A DNA stretch of 11,814 bases from Rhodococcus sp. IITR03. GTDB taxonomy: Bacteria > Actinomycetota > Actinomycetes > Mycobacteriales > Mycobacteriaceae. The stretch's first letter is position 1. Every line of letters starts with the position of its first letter. The notes below the pieces were generated by a model. That model saw only the letters and a list, made by a program, of their open reading frames with translations. It had not been told where the DNA came from and searched no databases. The translations under genes and the position numbers were made by a program. The stretch lies in assembly GCA_001017865.1 (NCBI GenBank), contig LATQ01000001.1, forward strand, positions 1,440,789 through 1,452,602. Reading direction: 5' to 3'. Shown one piece after another: positions 1-8,479 of the stretch.

Positions 1-594
1 GCGACGCCCGATGGCCGAGGACATCGGCGAGCCGAAGGACCGCAGGGCGTGGGCCGCCACCCCACCGAAGAGGGCGCGCGCCTCGGGTGTGGACCAGGCG
101 CGTGCGAGCACGTCGGCGGGCATCGCGGCGAACATCCCGAATCTGGCGAGTAACACCGGATGGACGGGCACGTGCAGCATCGGGCGCAGGAAGTCCTCGG
201 TGATGCCGCCGAATCGTTCGGTCAGTGCGCCGAAGATCCGGTGCCACCTGGCCCCGTCGGTCCCGAGTTCCGCGGCGGTGTCGGCCACGGATCGATAGGC
301 CGCGCCGCCACGTCCGCCGTCGAGCGGGTGGGTGTACTGCACCTCGGGCCACGACCAGCTCAGCCCGTGTTCCGCGAGGTCGTACTCCCGGCTGAAGGGT
401 GTGTCCACGGCCAGCGGGTGGAAGCCGCTGCATTCGTCGTGGAGCAGGCCCGGCAGGGTCAGTTCGCTGCTGCGCGTACCGCCACCGATCGTCTCTGCTG
501 CCTCGAGCACTCGTACCCGTACGCCCTCGGAGGAGAGGACGACGGCGGCAGCGAGCCCGTTGGGCCCGCTGCCGACTATCACCGCGTCGGTCAT
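1..594 (-). CDS. FAD-dependent oxidoreductase, phytoene dehydrogenase-like (partial, N-terminal part)
   Basis: The N-terminal 198 codons are present and the gene continues past the left edge of the window. The first 35 residues form a Rossmann dinucleotide-binding fold: a beta strand, then GSGPNG at residues 8-13 (GxGxxG), a helix, and a second strand ending in an acidic residue (E31 of VLEA) that would bind the FAD ribose. A GGGTRS stretch at about residues 37-42 follows, as in the phytoene desaturase/COG1233 group of flavoproteins. Family members oxidise carotenoids or other hydrophobic, often membrane-associated substrates; the substrate here is unknown. The ATG at 592-594 overlaps the TGA of the DUF3556-type gene (ATGA), so translation is probably coupled and both belong to the operon that starts with the acyl-CoA ligase. 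No frameshift is seen in this part. The flavoprotein assignment is strong; the specific reaction is not. Confidence 0.85.
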   Translation of the reverse strand, partial: MTDAVIVGSGPNGLAAAVVLSSEGVRVRVLEAAETIGGGTRSSELTLPGLLHDECSGFHPLAVDTPFSREYDLAEHGLSWSWPEVQYTHPLDGGRGGAAYRSVADTAAELGTDGARWHRIFGALTERFGGITEDFLRPMLHVPVHPVLLARFGMFAAMPADVLARAWSTPEARALFGGVAAHALRSFGSPMSSAIGRR

Positions 595-2406
595 GCTCCA
601 ACCTTGACACGATCGGGCCGGACCTGCGGGTGGAGGTAGGCCGTCCCGGCCGGTTCGTAGCCGGCCATCCGCCAGGTGACGGTGTGCGGGATCGGGCCGT
701 CGGGCAGCCACGGCTGCGCAGAGACCGCGTCCTCGATGTGATAGTGACCGCGCTCGACGACACCGAGCGCCGCGTCGATCACCTTGTAATCCAGCGTCTT
801 CCGATGGATCGGCTGGGACTCGATCCACACGATGACGCATTCTCCCGGTTCGAACCGGCACCGTTCCTGCACCGCGCTGATGGTCTGCTCGTTGTGCAGG
901 TGACCGTCGCCGAACTGCCAGCCACCAGGGTCGTGCAGGTGAACTCGCCTTCGCGGATGCGGTAGTTCTCGAGCTTGTCGAGGTGCCGCATCATCAGCGA
1001 CATCAGGCCGCGACCCTGGCTGTGCATGGTGCGCCATGCGACTGCCTTCTGCATGAAGATCTCGGCGACCTCCTTGCCGAACGCCCCACTCAGCTGGTCG
1101 ATCTGGTTGTCGTTGAACTTGGTGAGGTTCTCGTTGAGCTTGTTCTCCGCCTCGTCACCGCGGAAGGCCCACAGGGCCGACGCCCAGTTGCCGGCGTACT
1201 GACGCATCGACGGCAGGAAGGAGACGAGGTCGGGGCGCAGGTTGCCGAGGATCGGGAACAGCAGGAAGGCGACGAGGATCGGCGCGAGGATCCAAACGGA
1301 GCTCACGTCGCCCACCCCGTAGCGGCGCCGGCGGGGAATCCACCGAAGAGCCAGACGGCGGCGAACATGTAGAAGACGTTCCACTCGAGCGGGACCGCCA
1401 GCGGGAAGGTCGAGGTGATGAAGATGTGGAACATGACCATGCCGATGATGGCGAGCCAGGTGATCGTCGTGTTCGTCGAGAACAGCAGCACCAGCGGGAC
1501 GACGAGTTCGACGACGGTGCCGCAGACGTGGGCAAGGAACCAGCTGACCTTCGACGGACGAAGATCCTGCGGGAAGTTGCGGTAGAGCGAGCGCTTGAAC
1601 CGCTTCGAAGTGATCCACGGGGTGTTGCTGAGCATCGGCGGGATCACATTGGTGAAGTGGTGACCGAATTTGGAGACACCTGCGCCGAACCACACGGTGA
1701 CCAGCGCGATCTTGGCGGCCAGGATCATGTCGACGTGGTTGCTGAAGATGCCGAAGAAGAACATGACGGCGACGTACTGTTCCGAGCGTGCGGCCAGGAA
1801 GACCACGCGGTCGCGCAGACCCATGACGACGATGAGGCCGACATAGGTCAGCAGCGCCCACTGCGGGAGCAACCCGACCTCGCTTCCCGGCAGGGTAGCG
1901 GTCGTGACGCCGGGTCCGAGCAGCAGGAACAGCAGCGTGGCCAGGAGCGCGAAGTAGATCGCGACATCGACGACGGTGCGATGGTCACCGCGGGTGAACG
2001 GCACCACCTTCGGCCAGGGTGGGAGCCGCAGGGTGCCGCGGCGGGTCCAGTAACGCCAGCCACCCGTGAACGGCTTGAACTTGAACGCCAGCGGGCCGGA
2101 GGACGACGCGTAGCCGGTGATCTCGAACAGGATCGTCCACACCATCAGCTTCTGGTAGACGATCGGCTCGCCCCACCAGTCGGCGAGATCGGCGAAACCC
2201 AGTCCGGGCGTGGTGAGTCCGACGACCGCCACCCCACCGAGAACGTAGAAGATCAGCTTGTACACGTAGAGCATGTGCATCTGTTTGGGGCTGCCGAAAC
2301 CGTATTCGGCCCAGTGGGTCGCCAGCACCCGCATGCGCTCCATGAAGGGCATGTCGTCGTAGGTGGCCGGGTCGACCGGTGGCATGTCTGCCGTCTTGAA
2401 TCCCAT
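591..2406 (-). CDS. DUF3556-type multi-pass membrane protein (frameshifted twice)
   Basis: I read one protein of about 605 residues spread over three frames. Residues 1-361 (2406 to about 1324) are in one frame, about 132 residues (about 1320 to 922) in a second, and the last 109 (about 920 to 591) in a third. Restoring one base near 1322 (GCCGCTAC to GCCGGCTAC) and one near 920 (GTGGCTGG to GTGGCCTGG) makes it continuous. Hydrophobic segments lie at about 45-66, 83-99, 145-165, 182-206, 210-241, 289-309, 315-334, 341-357 and just after the first break, so roughly nine membrane passes. The soluble C terminus contains FGDGHLH, ESQPIH and DAALGV. From memory this length and architecture match DUF3556, a family of unknown function in mycolata. 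The ATG at 2406 has an AGGAGT ribosome site five bases upstream. The gene lies 73 bp downstream of the ligase and overlaps the next gene by ATGA. A real split is possible, because a GTG at 1304-1306 overlaps the first TGA, but homology-like continuity argues against it. Confidence 0.75.
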
Positions 2407-2410
2407 TGTG

Positions 2411-2416
2411 ACTCCT
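2411..2416 (-). promoter_or_regulatory. Ribosome binding site of the DUF3556-type gene
   Basis: AGGAGT on the minus strand, with AGGAG ending five bases before the ATG at 2404-2406. It fixes this start. Confidence 0.7.
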
Positions 2417-2438
2417 GAAGGTGGGCAGGGCTCATCAC

Positions 2439-2455
2439 CGCGAGGGGCACTCGCG
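2439..2455 (-). other. Intergenic hairpin between ligase and DUF3556-type gene
   Basis: Perfect 6-bp inverted repeat CGCGAG / CTCGCG around a 5-base loop, in the 73-bp gap between the ligase stop and the next ribosome binding site. There is no T-tract after it, so it is not a normal intrinsic terminator. It could stabilise or process the mRNA or modulate the downstream gene, or be a chance result of high GC content. Confidence 0.35.
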
Positions 2456-2479
2456 TCGAGGTAGGACGAGGGATGAGGG

Positions 2480-3943
2480 TCAGGCGTGTTGCAATGCGCG
2501 CCTGAGTGAGGGTTTGTCGATCTTGCCGACGGGGTTCTTCGGTAGCGCGTCGAGGATGTCGATCCGCTCGGGCACCTTCGCGCGCATCAGGTGCCGCCGG
2601 CAGTGCTCGAGGAGGTCCTCGGCGGTCGTCGTCGCATCCGGGTACAGCTCCACGTAGGCGACGGGAACCTCGCCGAGGACCGGGTCGGGCCGCCCGACGA
2701 CCGCGGCTTCGAGAACGTCGTCGACCGAGGTCAGGACGGTTTCGATCTCCTTGGGATAGATGTTCTCACCTCCGCGGATGATCATGTCCTTGACGCGGTC
2801 GACGATGCGCAGATAACCGTCCTCGTCCAGGAGCCCGATGTCCCCGGTGTGCAGCCAACCGTCGCGGACGGTCTCGGCGGTCGCATCGGGGCGATCGAGG
2901 TAGCCACGCATGACCGTCGGTCCCGCGATGACCACCTCCCCTGTCTCGCCGGGTGCCAGCAGTTCATCCTCCGGGGACATGATCCCGATCCGCTGTCCGG
3001 GCAGTGCCGGTCCGACCGTTCCGAGTTTGCGGACACCGTCGACGGGATTGCAGGCGGACGCACAGGTCGCTTCGGTGAGTCCGTATCCCTCGACCATGAC
3101 GAAGCCGAAGCGGTCGTGGCACCGCTGCAGCAGTTCCTTCGATACCGGCGCGGCGCCGCACACCACGAACCGCAGCGACGAGGTGTCGGGGCTCACGGTG
3201 TCGGGCAACGCCGCGAGCATCGCGTAGATCGCGGGTACAGCGGAAAAGTATGTGGGACGGAGCTTTTCCACGTGGTCGAAGAACCGGGTCGCGGAGAACG
3301 ACCCGATGACACTGAGCTGTCCGTGCGAACGCCAGACCGCCAGTGCACTCACCATGATCGCGTTGACGTGGAACAATGGCAGGACGAGCATGCAGTGGTC
3401 GTCGGCGGTGAGACGGAAATGCTGCGCCATCGTCGACGACATGGCCTCGGCGTTGTCGTGATCGAGCATCACGCCCTTCGGCCGTCCGGTGGACCCGCTG
3501 GTGTAGATGACCAGGCTCAATTCGTCGCCGCGCAGGGCCACAGGGTCGGGGCCGTCGCCCTCGTCGGCGAGATCGTCCACTGCGATGCTGGGTCGGCCGC
3601 CGGCCGGTGCGTCCACCGAGTGGTTGACCACCAGGACAGCGCCGGAGTCCGAGATCTGATAGGCCGCTTCGGATTCCGTGAACGCCGGATTGACGGGTGT
3701 CGCAGCAGCACCGAGACGCCACGACGCGAGCATCGCGACGAGCAGTTCGACCCGGTTCGGCAGCATGATCGCGACGATGTCGCCCGCGCCGACGCCGTGC
3801 CGCGCGAACTGTGCTGCGACAGCGCGGGTTCGGTCGTCGAGCTGAGCGTAAGTGAGTTCGAGCCTGTCGTCCCGGACCGCCGCACGAGAGCGATCCTCGG
3901 CGGGGACGTTCCAGGGGAGGAAGGGAAAGCGGGAGAAGGGCAT
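2480..3943 (-). CDS. Acyl-CoA synthetase (class I adenylate-forming, FadD-like)
   Basis: An intact 487-residue ATP-dependent ligase that should activate a carboxylic acid to an acyl-adenylate and then to an acyl-CoA in the cytoplasm. All the core motifs are visible: the P-loop YTSGSTGRPKGV at 147-158, LPLFHVNA at 188-195, GYGLTE at 286-291, GWLHTGD at 362-368, the hinge DRVKDMIIRGGENIYP at 382-397, and the C-terminal catalytic lysine K474 in NPVGKIDK. At 487 residues it is the size of short FadD/menE/4-coumarate ligase-like enzymes; the substrate cannot be read from sequence. The ATG at 3941-3943 has AGGAG six bases upstream. It is the first gene of the run leading to the DUF3556-type membrane protein and the flavoprotein, and lies 130 bp downstream of the PucR-type regulator. 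This is the longest fully intact gene in the window, which also shows the local sequence is reliable here. Confidence 0.93.
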   Translation of the reverse strand: MPFSRFPFLPWNVPAEDRSRAAVRDDRLELTYAQLDDRTRAVAAQFARHGVGAGDIVAIMLPNRVELLVAMLASWRLGAAATPVNPAFTESEAAYQISDSGAVLVVNHSVDAPAGGRPSIAVDDLADEGDGPDPVALRGDELSLVIYTSGSTGRPKGVMLDHDNAEAMSSTMAQHFRLTADDHCMLVLPLFHVNAIMVSALAVWRSHGQLSVIGSFSATRFFDHVEKLRPTYFSAVPAIYAMLAALPDTVSPDTSSLRFVVCGAAPVSKELLQRCHDRFGFVMVEGYGLTEATCASACNPVDGVRKLGTVGPALPGQRIGIMSPEDELLAPGETGEVVIAGPTVMRGYLDRPDATAETVRDGWLHTGDIGLLDEDGYLRIVDRVKDMIIRGGENIYPKEIETVLTSVDDVLEAAVVGRPDPVLGEVPVAYVELYPDATTTAEDLLEHCRRHLMRAKVPERIDILDALPKNPVGKIDKPSLRRALQHA

Positions 3944-4073
3944 CTACAGCTCCTCGGTCCGACGAGCACGTATCGGTTGTGATGCACGACACTATGCTGC
4001 CGGCGTGATCCAGGACACGTCCCCACGAGACCAACTTCGACGCTTCTCTTGTCGATCCTGCACAAAAATCGGG
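3944..4073 (-). promoter_or_regulatory. Leader region of the ligase operon
   Basis: This 130-bp gap separates the PucR-type stop from the ligase start and is the likeliest place for an operon promoter and a PucR operator. On the minus strand a TAGTGT (complement of about 3990-3995) fits the TAnnnT form of an actinobacterial -10, but I see no convincing -35 and no clean palindrome. A run of five T follows the PucR-type stop without a stem before it, so I do not call a terminator. Read-through from PucR into the ligase remains possible. Confidence 0.3.
3950..3954 (-). promoter_or_regulatory. Ribosome binding site of the acyl-CoA synthetase
   Basis: AGGAG on the minus strand, six bases before the ATG at 3941-3943. 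It supports this start for the ligase. Confidence 0.65.
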
Positions 4074-5384
4074 TCAGCGGCCGGACGAACGCTTCTCCTT
4101 GGGAATCAGCACGGGTCGTCCGAGCACATGACAGACGTGCAGAGCCAACTCGAGATCCAGCCGGTTGTCGGAGATCGGCCGCCCCCGTTCGTCCTCCGCC
4201 TTCTGCAGCCGGTACTTCACGGTGTTCCGGTGGAGGACGAGTTCCTCGGACGTCTGCACATAGCTTCCGCCGGTCCGCAGGAACACCCGCGTCGTGTCCC
4301 GCAACCGCTCCGCGGCCGGGCTGTCGATCGCGAGCCGCCCCAGCGTATCGGCGACGAAACGCCTGGTCGTCGCGAGATCGCGCGCCAGCACCGCCGTCGC
4401 GGACATGCCGTCCTCGCCGTAGTACACCGCTCGGCTGTGCCGAACCGGTCGCGGTGCTCGCGACGATCCGCACCACCTCGGCCTGCTCGTGACTCCGCCG
4501 GAATCCCGCGACCCCGACCCCCGGCTTCCCGAACGCCACGCGCAACCCGGGGACGGCCTGCACAGCCGTCCGAAGGCGTGACACGTCGACGACCGTGCCA
4601 CCGGCCGTCGTCCACAACCAGGCCGTGCGCCGATCCACCGGCACGAACAGGGGTGAGCCTCCCCCACCGGCCGCGACGGTGAGAGTCTCCGCCACCACCG
4701 CGAGCGCGGGTGTCTGGTCTGCACCCTGGGCCGGGCCTTCGATCCACACGATCGCACCGAGGTGGGTTCCGTCGAGCCGGTAACCCGTCTTCGTCGCGAA
4801 CTCCTCGGTATCGAACGCACCGCCGCTTAACACCTGCTCCACCAGCGCCGACGTCACGTTCTCGGACTGCTGGACCAGCACCCGCTGCTCCTCTTCGTGC
4901 GCGTCGAGCACGACGCGCGTCATCCAGTCCACGTACTTGTGCATCCACCCGGCGAAATGATGGAGCAGCTCGAGTTTCAGGTCGGGTGCACAATCGAGCT
5001 GCTGGATCTCGGCGAACACCTGGTTGAACAGGTCGTCGGAGCCGATGTGGTACGCCCGCCGCAGCGCCGCCGCAGGAACGCCGTGCCGCGCGAGCCTCAC
5101 CGCATACTCCGTGGCCGCGGTGATCGGCTGAATGCGATCGAGCGGGATGTCGTGGCTGATCATGTGCAGGATCGTGGCGACATTGCCTCCACACTCGCCC
5201 GCAGCATGTCCGTCAGTTCGGACTCGCCGAGATCCTCGACGACCGACTCGATCGCCGCGTCCATGCTCGCAACGATCCCGTCGGACCGCCGTTGCAGCCG
5301 CTCACCGACCACCACGACGAGTTCCTGCACCTCGACGGCACGCGCATCCTTCGGCGGAGTCCCGCGTCGGGCGTCATCGTTCAT
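4074..5384 (-). CDS. PucR/CdaR-type transcriptional regulator (frameshifted twice)
   Basis: I reconstruct about 436 residues from three frames. The N terminus (5384 to about 5184) has the helical pattern of RsbRD-like sensor regions (ERLQRRSDGI, LRASVEA). It continues after one base is restored near 5183 (AA to AAA) as NVATILHMISHDIPL, a segment typical of this family. A GGDEF-like middle domain (GAIVWIEGPAQG, PLFVPVDRRTAWLW) runs to about 4440. Near 4435 the frame shifts again by a net one extra base (or two missing), giving VYYGEDGMSATAVLARDL. The C terminus carries the diagnostic helix-turn-helix with LRTGGSYVQTSEELVLHRNTVKYRLQK. Such proteins bind DNA and answer to unknown small ligands, often activating adjacent catabolic genes. 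It sits directly upstream of and co-oriented with the ligase operon, so it is the probable local regulator. The ATG at 5384 has only a weak ribosome site. The family call is strong; the target is inferred. Confidence 0.85.
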
Positions 5385-5450
5385 TGCACTCGTCTATCAG
5401 AAAATTCTCGTGCGCAGTGTGCGATCACCGCACCATCGCGTCCCGGAGAG
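5385..5450 (-). promoter_or_regulatory. Intergenic leader upstream of the PucR-type gene
   Basis: This 66-bp gap between the secreted-protein stop and the PucR-type start holds a small inverted repeat GTGCG-N5-CGCAC at 5419-5433 and an AT-richer patch at 5397-5406. It could carry a promoter or an autoregulatory site. Neither a clear -35/-10 pair nor a terminator is visible. Confidence 0.25.
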
Positions 5451-6709
5451 TCAGCCCGCGGCTTCGTCCCGGCATGCCGCGTAGCCTCCGGCGACGAAGG
5501 TCGTCGCGGAGCAGTACACGGCCTCGGGATAGTACGGACCCATCACCGTCGCAGGATCGGTGCCGGTCGCCTGCGACGCCTGGATCGACTGCGGGTAGAA
5601 GGCCGACGACGGCAGCATGTAGCGCAGGAACAGCACCTTCTTCGGCACCGTGGTATCGCCCCACGGCAGCACGGTCACGGTCGGGTCGGCGACCGAGGGA
5701 AGGTCGGTGGGTGCAGCAATCACGTACGTGTAGTAGCCCGACGCGTCGAGCGCGGTCTCGAAGTCGCCGGCACACGCCACCACCGGATACGGCGAGACCA
5801 GATCGTTCTGACACATCGACCAGTACCGCACCTGCTGATCGGGAACCGTGACCGGCACTCCCGCACGGGTGTCGGGGAACAGTGGCGCCTTGGCCCGCAC
5901 CACGACGATCCGCCCCGGCTGGTAGGTCAGCGCCGTTCCGAGATACTTGTTGTCGCCGTTGGGGAACAGGCCCGACGAACTCGCCGGGTTCACGAACACC
6001 GTCTCGGGTGTGCCACCGGGGAACGCACCGCTCGCCGCACCGGCGATGACCTGGTCGAAACCTGCCTGCGCGAACTGTGCGACGGGTCCGGTGTAGGAGT
6101 TCGGGTCGAACGGTTGCTCGCACGGCTGCCTGAGCATCGTCGCCCCACCGAGGCGCATGGTCACCTCGGGCAACGGCACGCCGCCGCTGACAGATGTGGC
6201 GTCGTCGGGCACGTACACGCGGATGATCAGGAAGCCCACCGGGGTGCTCTGCCCCTCTCGAACCCCGCGGATCTCGTTGCGCGCGTGGTCCGCCGGACCG
6301 GGTACCACGGTGGCACGCCACTTCTGCTGTGACGGAGGAAGATTCCGCGCCGCCGCATCCGCGAAGGGGTTCCCGCTGCCCGAATCCGGCACGATCATGT
6401 CGTCACGCAGCGTGTCGACGGTGTCGAAGTTCGTGCCGTAGGTGTTGAGCGAGAAGTATCGTGCGGCCGGATAGGTGCCGGACACCTCGATCGAGTCGCC
6501 CGGGCCCAGCGCATAGGGCAGCACCCAGTAGGTGGCGTTGACGTCGGGGAACGCCACGTTGAGCACCGTCTCGTTCGACATGAACCGCCACGCGCACAAG
6601 GCCGGTTCGGCGCCGGCGGCCGGGGCACGGTGACCGTGATGCTCGCGCACAGGAACGCGATCGCGGCGACGAGGCGAGCGCGGAGGGCTCGGGATGAATT
6701 GCGGGACAC
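5451..6709 (-). CDS. Secreted protein of unknown function with signal peptide (one frameshift)
   Basis: About 419 residues after one repair. The start is GTG at 6707-6709, chosen because GGAG lies five bases upstream and the product begins with a classical signal peptide: a basic stretch (SRNSSRALRAR), a hydrophobic core (LVAAIAFLCASITVTV) and an AGA/EP cleavage site at about residue 36. The frame breaks near 6626 in a run of C; adding one C (CCCC to CCCCC) joins SITVTV to PPAAGAEPALCAW. The mature chain has six cysteines (LCAW, PCEQ, MCQN, ACAG, YCSA, ACRD), enough for three disulfides. Recognisable blocks are ARYFSLNTYG, DDMIVPDSGSGNPF, RYWSMCQNDL and LPWGDTTVPKKVLFLRYMLP. I recall similar uncharacterised exported proteins in actinobacteria, and the ARYFS block is loosely like DUF1254/DUF1214 proteins, but I cannot assign a function. 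It has its own promoter and ends 66 bp before the PucR-type start. Confidence 0.75.
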
Positions 6710-6731
6710 GGAGGCTCCGTTCGTCGCATCC

Positions 6732-6760
6732 ACGATAAACGCAGGTCACCGCCTGTGGAA
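6732..6760 (-). promoter_or_regulatory. Putative promoter of the secreted-protein gene
   Basis: On the minus strand, TATCGT (complement of 6732-6737) fits TAnnnT as a -10 element. TTCCAC lies 17 bases further upstream as a weak -35. Transcription would begin near 6725, leaving a short leader with GGAG (6715-6718) before the GTG start. This is pattern-based only. Confidence 0.4.
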
Positions 6761-6801
6761 CGGATTCGGTGGACGAAATCGTCGATTTCCCCCTCGCCGC
6801 G

Positions 6802-7638
6802 TCAGGCGAGGAGCGCGGCGTCGAGCACTCGGCGCGCCGCTGCGGCATCGTCGATGTGGATCGCGAACCGGCTCACGAGCGCCGGACGGCGGCGATGTTC
6901 GAAGAATGCCGGCAGCAGGGCCTCGACGGGTTCCGCGAGGACGAGGTCGAGATTGGTGCCGTCGGGACCGGGCAGGAACAGCACCTCGCCGTCCACGCCC
7001 GTCTCCGTCGGCTGGAAGCGATGGCGCGGGATGCATCGCTGCAGGTTGTCGGCATCGATATGGGCCACGACCTGATGCCCGGAGCGCAGGACCAGGCCGT
7101 CCCGCGTCAGAAGATGCGGGTTGACGACACGATCCGCGAGCCACCCCACGAGAGGAAGAAGCGAGTACACCGACACGATCAACAAGGTCCAGCGCAGCCA
7201 TTCCCAGGGCACGAGTATGTGGACCACCGCGATCTCGATGACCGACGCCACAAGCCACGCGATCGGCACGCTCATCGTGCCGCGGGTGTAGCCGATCGTC
7301 GTCACCCCGGGGCCGGCGCCGACGCGACGTCCTCGTATCAGGAACCACAGTGCGCGGTAGCTTCTCAACTCCGCGCGCATCAGGGTCGCGGGCACGCGGC
7401 CGACGAGCTCGTCGAGCACCCCCGCCCACGGTATTCCGGATCGGCGTAGAACTCGGACGCGCAGTGCGCCGACGATCAGCACCAGGATCCCGAGAGGTAA
7501 CTCGAAGCCGAGCCAGACCTTCAGTGCTGTCGCCGGTGTGAAGACGCCCAGCGCAGCGAGGACGGCGTTCGTACAAGCCACCGCCACGGTGAGGACGAGG
7601 GCGGCTCGGTGGGCGAGCCGGACGGTGCGCCCGGTCAT
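6802..7638 (-). CDS. Four-helix membrane protein of unknown function
   Basis: An intact 278-residue protein. Hydrophobic helices are visible at about 12-32, 40-62, 123-144 and 147-168, arranged as two hairpins separated by a basic cytoplasmic-type loop (VRVLRRSG ... LIRGRRVG). A soluble C-terminal domain of about 110 residues follows, beginning NPHLLTRDGLVLRSG and ending in an alanine-rich helix. I do not recognise the family; the C-terminal domain has the alternating strand pattern of small sensor or lipid-binding folds, but that is a guess. I chose the ATG at 7636-7638 over a longer upstream in-frame opening because it forms an ATGA overlap with the MerR-type stop (7635-7637) and because the upstream extension is arginine-rich shadow sequence antisense to the MerR-type gene frame. 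The tight coupling suggests that the membrane protein is a direct target or partner of that regulator. Confidence 0.8.
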   Translation of the reverse strand: MTGRTVRLAHRAALVLTVAVACTNAVLAALGVFTPATALKVWLGFELPLGILVLIVGALRVRVLRRSGIPWAGVLDELVGRVPATLMRAELRSYRALWFLIRGRRVGAGPGVTTIGYTRGTMSVPIAWLVASVIEIAVVHILVPWEWLRWTLLIVSVYSLLPLVGWLADRVVNPHLLTRDGLVLRSGHQVVAHIDADNLQRCIPRHRFQPTETGVDGEVLFLPGPDGTNLDLVLAEPVEALLPAFFEHRRRPALVSRFAIHIDDAAAARRVLDAALLA

Positions 7639-8473
7639 GCCCGCGTTCCGTCCTGCTGCCGTCCCGACTGTGCGGCGACGCGCCGGACGAACCCGATCGC
7701 GACGGCCTGCTGGGCCGGGTCCGGAAGGAACTCGGCGAGCACCTCGGTGTTCGATTCGAGGGCAGTTGCCGCCTCGGCCGCCCACGAGCCGAGCACCTCC
7801 GCCATGATCGGGATGTCGTCGAGCAGCGCGGTCATGCCGTCGATGACGGCGGTGATCTCGTCGGCTGTCGCGGTGGGATCCTGTCCGGCGAGCGCTCCGA
7901 AGCGTCGGTAGACGGCGACCATCGCGTGCCGTTGTTCGGGGTCGTCGAGCAGGGTTCGCATGGCGTCGAGATACTCCGGCGATGCCTGCCCGGTGAGTGC
8001 GAGCATCTCCCAGCTGTCGCGTTCGCGGACGAACAGCGACCGGGTGTGCGGGTCGTCCTCGCCGTCGATGAGTTCGTCGAACGCGTCGACGATCGGTGAC
8101 GGCAAGGGCGAGAGCCGGTCGCCGGCGCGGTGGCGTTCGAGGATCGCGGCGAGAGCATCACGCTTGACCTGCAGGGTCCGGATCTGGCATCCGCCGCCTC
8201 GAGCAGCGATTCGAGGTCTGCGGTGAGGTCGGACTCGGCATCGCGGTCGGCGCCGTCGGTGAAGTGGCCGCCGAGGACGGTCGCCACCGAACCCAGTGGA
8301 ACACCCGACTGGGCCAACCATCGGATGCGCAGCAGGCGCACCAGGTCGGCGAGTTCGTAGTCGCGGTATCCGTTGGGTGTCCGTAGGGGTTCGGGCATGA
8401 GCCCGAGCCGGTGGTAGTGCCGGACGGCGCGAACGGTGGTTCCTGCGGCCTGGGCCAAGTCGCTGATCCTCAT
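7635..8473 (-). CDS. MerR-family transcriptional regulator (one frameshift)
   Basis: About 279 residues after repair. The first 70 form a MerR winged helix: MRISDLAQAAGTTVRAVRHY (helix-turn-helix), then HRLGLMPEPLRTPNGYRDY (wing) and LVRLLRIRWLAQSGVPL. The frame breaks near 8190; adding one C (GCCAG to GCCCAG) joins LLEAADA to QIRTLQVKRDALAAILERHR, the usual MerR dimerisation helix. The long C-terminal effector domain is all-helical (EMLALTGQASPEYLDAMRTLL, ITAVIDGMTALLDDIPIMAEVL) and has no cysteine pattern for metal binding, so it probably senses an organic ligand or protein. It is divergent from the pirin, and a canonical MerR promoter-operator lies directly upstream. It overlaps the membrane protein by ATGA. 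The family call is strong; the ligand is unknown. Confidence 0.88.
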
Positions 8474-8479
8474 GGCTTC

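Noticed and set aside
1426..2418. Plus-strand open frame of 330 codons opposite the DUF3556-type gene
   Set aside because: Composition is dominated by charged residues with no motif, while the minus strand encodes clear transmembrane helices with a good ribosome site.
2591..3982. Long plus-strand open frame (463 codons) opposite the acyl-CoA ligase
   Set aside because: It is the antisense shadow of a complete ligase with every family motif. Its product is rich in Asp, Arg and His without domain features, as expected for a GC-rich complementary frame.
4040..4073. Intrinsic terminator after the PucR-type gene
   Set aside because: A run of five T is present on the minus strand, but no GC-rich stem precedes it.
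7639..7785. Extended N terminus of the membrane protein up to 7785
   Set aside because: The extra residues are arginine/glycine/proline-rich shadow of the MerR-type C terminus. The ATGA overlap at 7635-7638 marks the natural start.
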